DNA of 7,337 nucleotides, from positions 1,493 through 8,829 of the forward strand of contig DMPJ01000537.1 of assembly GCA_003456035.1 (NCBI GenBank), in the 5' to 3' direction. Shown one piece after another: positions 6,601 through 7,337 of the stretch. Below the pieces are notes generated by a model. The model ran no database searches and had not been told where the DNA came from. It worked only from the letters and a program-made list of their open reading frames with translations. Within the stretch, counting starts at the first letter, position 1. Each line of letters opens with the position of its first letter. This DNA is from Planktothrix sp. UBA8402 (GTDB lineage Bacteria > Cyanobacteriota > Cyanobacteriia > Cyanobacteriales > Microcoleaceae). The position numbers were made by a program, and so were the translations under genes.

Positions 6601-7194
6601 CAATTTATTCGGGCTGAATTCGGGTTGCCAGAAGATGGTTTTGTCTTTGTTTGCTGCAACCGACACTTTAAAATTACACCGGATTTATTTGCCGTTTGGA
6701 TGCGAATTTTACAGCAAGTTGAAGGCAGTGTTTTGTGGTTATCTGAACCGACAACAGAGGAAGTTATCAATAATTTACACAAAAAAGCTGCTGCTTCTGG
6801 AATTGCACCCGAAAGACTAATTTTTGTCCCCAAAATTCCCCACCCCGAATATCTCGCCCGCTTACAACTGGCAGATTTAGCCTTAGATACGTGGATATAT
6901 AGCGGGGGTTCTACCACTGTAGCAGCGTTGTGGGCGGGTGTACCTGTACTGACAAAACCCGGTTTGACCAACGCTTCCCGCATGGGGGCCAGTATTTGTG
7001 CCAGTGGCGGACTCCCAGAAATGATTGCTAACAGTGTGGAGGAGTACGAACAAAAGGCCGTTGACTGGGCCACCCATCCCCAGGAGTTGCAACAGTTGCG
7101 TCAACGGTTAAAGGCACGAGATGCCGCGTTATTTAACGTATCAGGGTTTGTCAGCCACTTAGAAGAGGCATTTCGACAAATGGGAAACCGTTAA
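3622..7194 (+). CDS. Multidomain glycosyltransferase: TIGR03032 + DxD GT-like + TPR + GT41 (OGT/SPINDLY-like)
   Basis: The protein has 1190 residues in four parts. Residues 1-345 are a TIGR03032/DUF4915 domain of unknown function with its conserved blocks YQTNRL (31-36), DRPMGL (55-60), VPRVAYTTGDVDVHD (97-111), LAPEDRCHLNGLA (151-163) and SGLSMPHSPRWY (205-216). Residues 350-555 are a glycosyltransferase-like domain with IIRDTDSR (436-443), a DxD metal/nucleotide-sugar motif. Residues 577-746 are five 34-residue TPRs. Residues 760-1187 are a GT41 O-GlcNAc-transferase catalytic region: CDW (763-765), SPDFYSH (844-850, putative catalytic-region His850), PAPIQASFLGYP (936-947), HFKITP with the expected UDP-contact Lys1017, and LDTWIYSGGSTT (1088-1099). 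The acidic residue usual after GGTTT is Ala1101. No signal peptide or membrane helix is seen, so it is likely cytoplasmic. ATG 3622 is the first start after an in-frame stop at 3568, without a good ribosome site. The acceptor is unknown; the next gene is a candidate. Confidence 0.9.
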   Translation: MTDIKTLILPYSRHFLEWLHQHHVSLALTTYQTNRLCLIGVQPNGQIFTPVWEFDRPMGLYATTERFYLATRYQIWRFENILENGELLQEKYDRVYVPRVAYTTGDVDVHDLIADPQGNIIFANTEYSCLATLHPQHSFTPLWTPQFISKLAPEDRCHLNGLAAVNGVPRYVTAISRSDVASGWRHRRQDGGVVIDIQTNEIIASGLSMPHSPRWYQNKLWLINSGTGDFGYIENGEFVAITFCPGYGRGLAFVGDFAVVGLSKPRDYHFSGLLIGERLAQKEAEARCGILIINLNTGDIVEWLDMDSEATELYDVAIFPQVRCPMALGFKSGNIAKLVTIGSPATTQKKVISFSLWGNDPIYNIGAIKNAELALKIYSGWICRFYVDETVPKETLEHLGGWSHVEIIPMQTPSQNCTGSFWRFLAVNDPDVEITIIRDTDSRLNQREKAAVDQWLTSPFPFHIMRDHPWHRSKIMGGMWGFKGNFEIQTAINNYVKTHAESLTKGIDQQFLNDVIYPLAQYQSLVHDEFYGGKLFPLPRQKTEYVGQIFREDETTISELDEILEQHLRKVENPQLKAAKAEFERGQDLKKQGKIEAAIACFQNAIAADPNYIPAHNNLGTLFQNQKHLDQAITCYQNALKINPNSTLTLTNLGSIYIIEGQLNRAEELLNRALELNPELVPALYNLGLLYKQQAKLDEAIQLFQTAAKHQRDYADAYFELGQIWEMKSQFILAKLAYERVQKLNPNAQHLLSHIGFVKLNLCDWENYDNFVQDLINSTTQYIEEDEKGFTLAPFQLNALPIPPELSLAVAQKHAIGIEKSIAKKKPQFIYSQKTDKLRVGYVSPDFYSHAVGRLIYQIFENHNRDEFEIFGYNLLNVNDEVTEMIKNGCDQFRDISQLPAVDAAVQINADGIDILIDLAGYTGYSKPQIFAYQPAPIQASFLGYPNTMGANFIQYLLTDEWVVPANLAKNYSESIIYLPHQFICSPMEISNQQFIRAEFGLPEDGFVFVCCNRHFKITPDLFAVWMRILQQVEGSVLWLSEPTTEEVINNLHKKAAASGIAPERLIFVPKIPHPEYLARLQLADLALDTWIYSGGSTTVAALWAGVPVLTKPGLTNASRMGASICASGGLPEMIANSVEEYEQKAVDWATHPQELQQLRQRLKARDAALFNVSGFVSHLEEAFRQMGNR
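5413..5420. other. HIP1 octamer GCGATCGC
   Basis: This is a single exact copy of the highly iterated palindrome of cyanobacterial genomes, inside the TPR-coding part of the large gene. It supports cyanobacterial origin. Only one complete copy is seen in the window, so HIP1 is not dense here. Confidence 0.9.
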
Positions 7195-7253
7195 CCCCCA
7201 ACCATCAGAAACATCTTGATACCCATTAGGGATAAACCGACTAATACCAGATT

Positions 7254-7260
7254 AAAGGAG
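7254..7260 (+). promoter_or_regulatory. Strong ribosome binding site for the gene starting at 7270
   Basis: AAAGGAG lies nine bases before the ATG at 7270. It is the best Shine-Dalgarno match in the window and settles this start. The two complete genes at 1895 and 3622 lack a comparable site, so this gene may be translated much more strongly. Confidence 0.75.
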
Positions 7261-7269
7261 ATTCAGACA

Positions 7270-7337
7270 ATGACTTCCAGCTTTAATTTTACCGAAAACA
7301 CCAACGTCTCCCTCCCCGGTGTTTACACAAGTTCCGT
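7270..7337 (+). CDS. Start of a probable FG-GAP/VCBS-repeat protein, 3' end missing
   Basis: Only the first 22 complete codons plus two bases are present. They read MTSSFNFTENTNVSLPGVYT followed by SS and an incomplete codon, most likely Val. The stretch N-x-SLPGVYTSSV resembles the beginning of FG-GAP/VCBS beta-propeller repeats of cyanobacteria, in which a similar motif is followed by AWGDYDNDGDLD; that continuation lies outside the window. There is no N-terminal signal peptide in the visible part; family members of this kind are often exported by type I systems through C-terminal signals. The gene lies 75 bp after the large glycosyltransferase with no evident terminator between, so the two are probably co-transcribed. 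The start is well supported by the ribosome site; the family is a guess from 23 residues. Confidence 0.55.
   Translation, partial: MTSSFNFTENTNVSLPGVYTSS

Noticed and set aside
6564..7073. 169-codon open frame on the minus strand
   Set aside because: It is antisense to the conserved GT41 catalytic region, and its Ser/Ala/Thr-rich composition is what antisense of a coding gene gives.

Overview
The window looks like chromosomal DNA of a filamentous cyanobacterium, probably of the Oscillatoriales/Planktothrix type. The grounds are an AT-rich base composition, one complete HIP1 octamer (GCGATCGC, 5413-5420), a heptamer tract of a type common in cyanobacteria (gtaattc, 1732-1748), AAACCGGGTTT-type intergenic repeats, and a TonB-family protein and an O-GlcNAc-transferase-like megaprotein of recognisably cyanobacterial style. 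The genus is an inference; no rRNA or other marker is present. All genes are on the + strand.

Layout: (1) 1-522, the 3' part of a von Willebrand factor A (vWA) protein that has lost two of the usual metal-site residues. (2) 600-1742, a complete glycosyltransferase of the GlcNAc/Skp1-type family (PF11397-like) whose last codons and stop lie in a heptamer repeat. (3) 1743-1894, a repeat-filled gap with a small terminator-like hairpin and a perfect 17-bp inverted repeat ending 2 bases before the next start codon. (4) 1895-3325, a TonB-family energy transducer with an N-terminal membrane anchor, a very long Pro/Asn-rich periplasmic spacer, a TonB C-terminal domain and an unusual proline-rich tail. 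The tail is built from a 48-bp tandem repeat whose third copy contains the stop codon. (5) 3326-3621, a terminator followed by a probable promoter/leader region with short direct and inverted repeats. (6) 3622-7194, a 1190-residue fusion: TIGR03032/DUF4915 domain, DxD-containing glycosyltransferase-like domain, five TPRs and a GT41 (SPINDLY/OGT) catalytic domain. (7) 7270 to the end, the first 23 codons of a protein that resembles FG-GAP/VCBS-repeat proteins, preceded by a strong ribosome binding site.

The most interesting unit is the last pair. The multidomain enzyme carries two glycosyltransferase-like modules on a TPR scaffold and sits 75 bp upstream of what looks like a repeat-rich exported protein. 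By analogy with the GT41 enzyme HMW1C, which glycosylates its adjacent adhesin HMW1 in the cytoplasm, the pair may be a dedicated protein-glycosylation enzyme and its substrate. That is inference. The TonB-family protein and the upstream glycosyltransferase are separated from this unit by a terminator and probably form separate transcripts.
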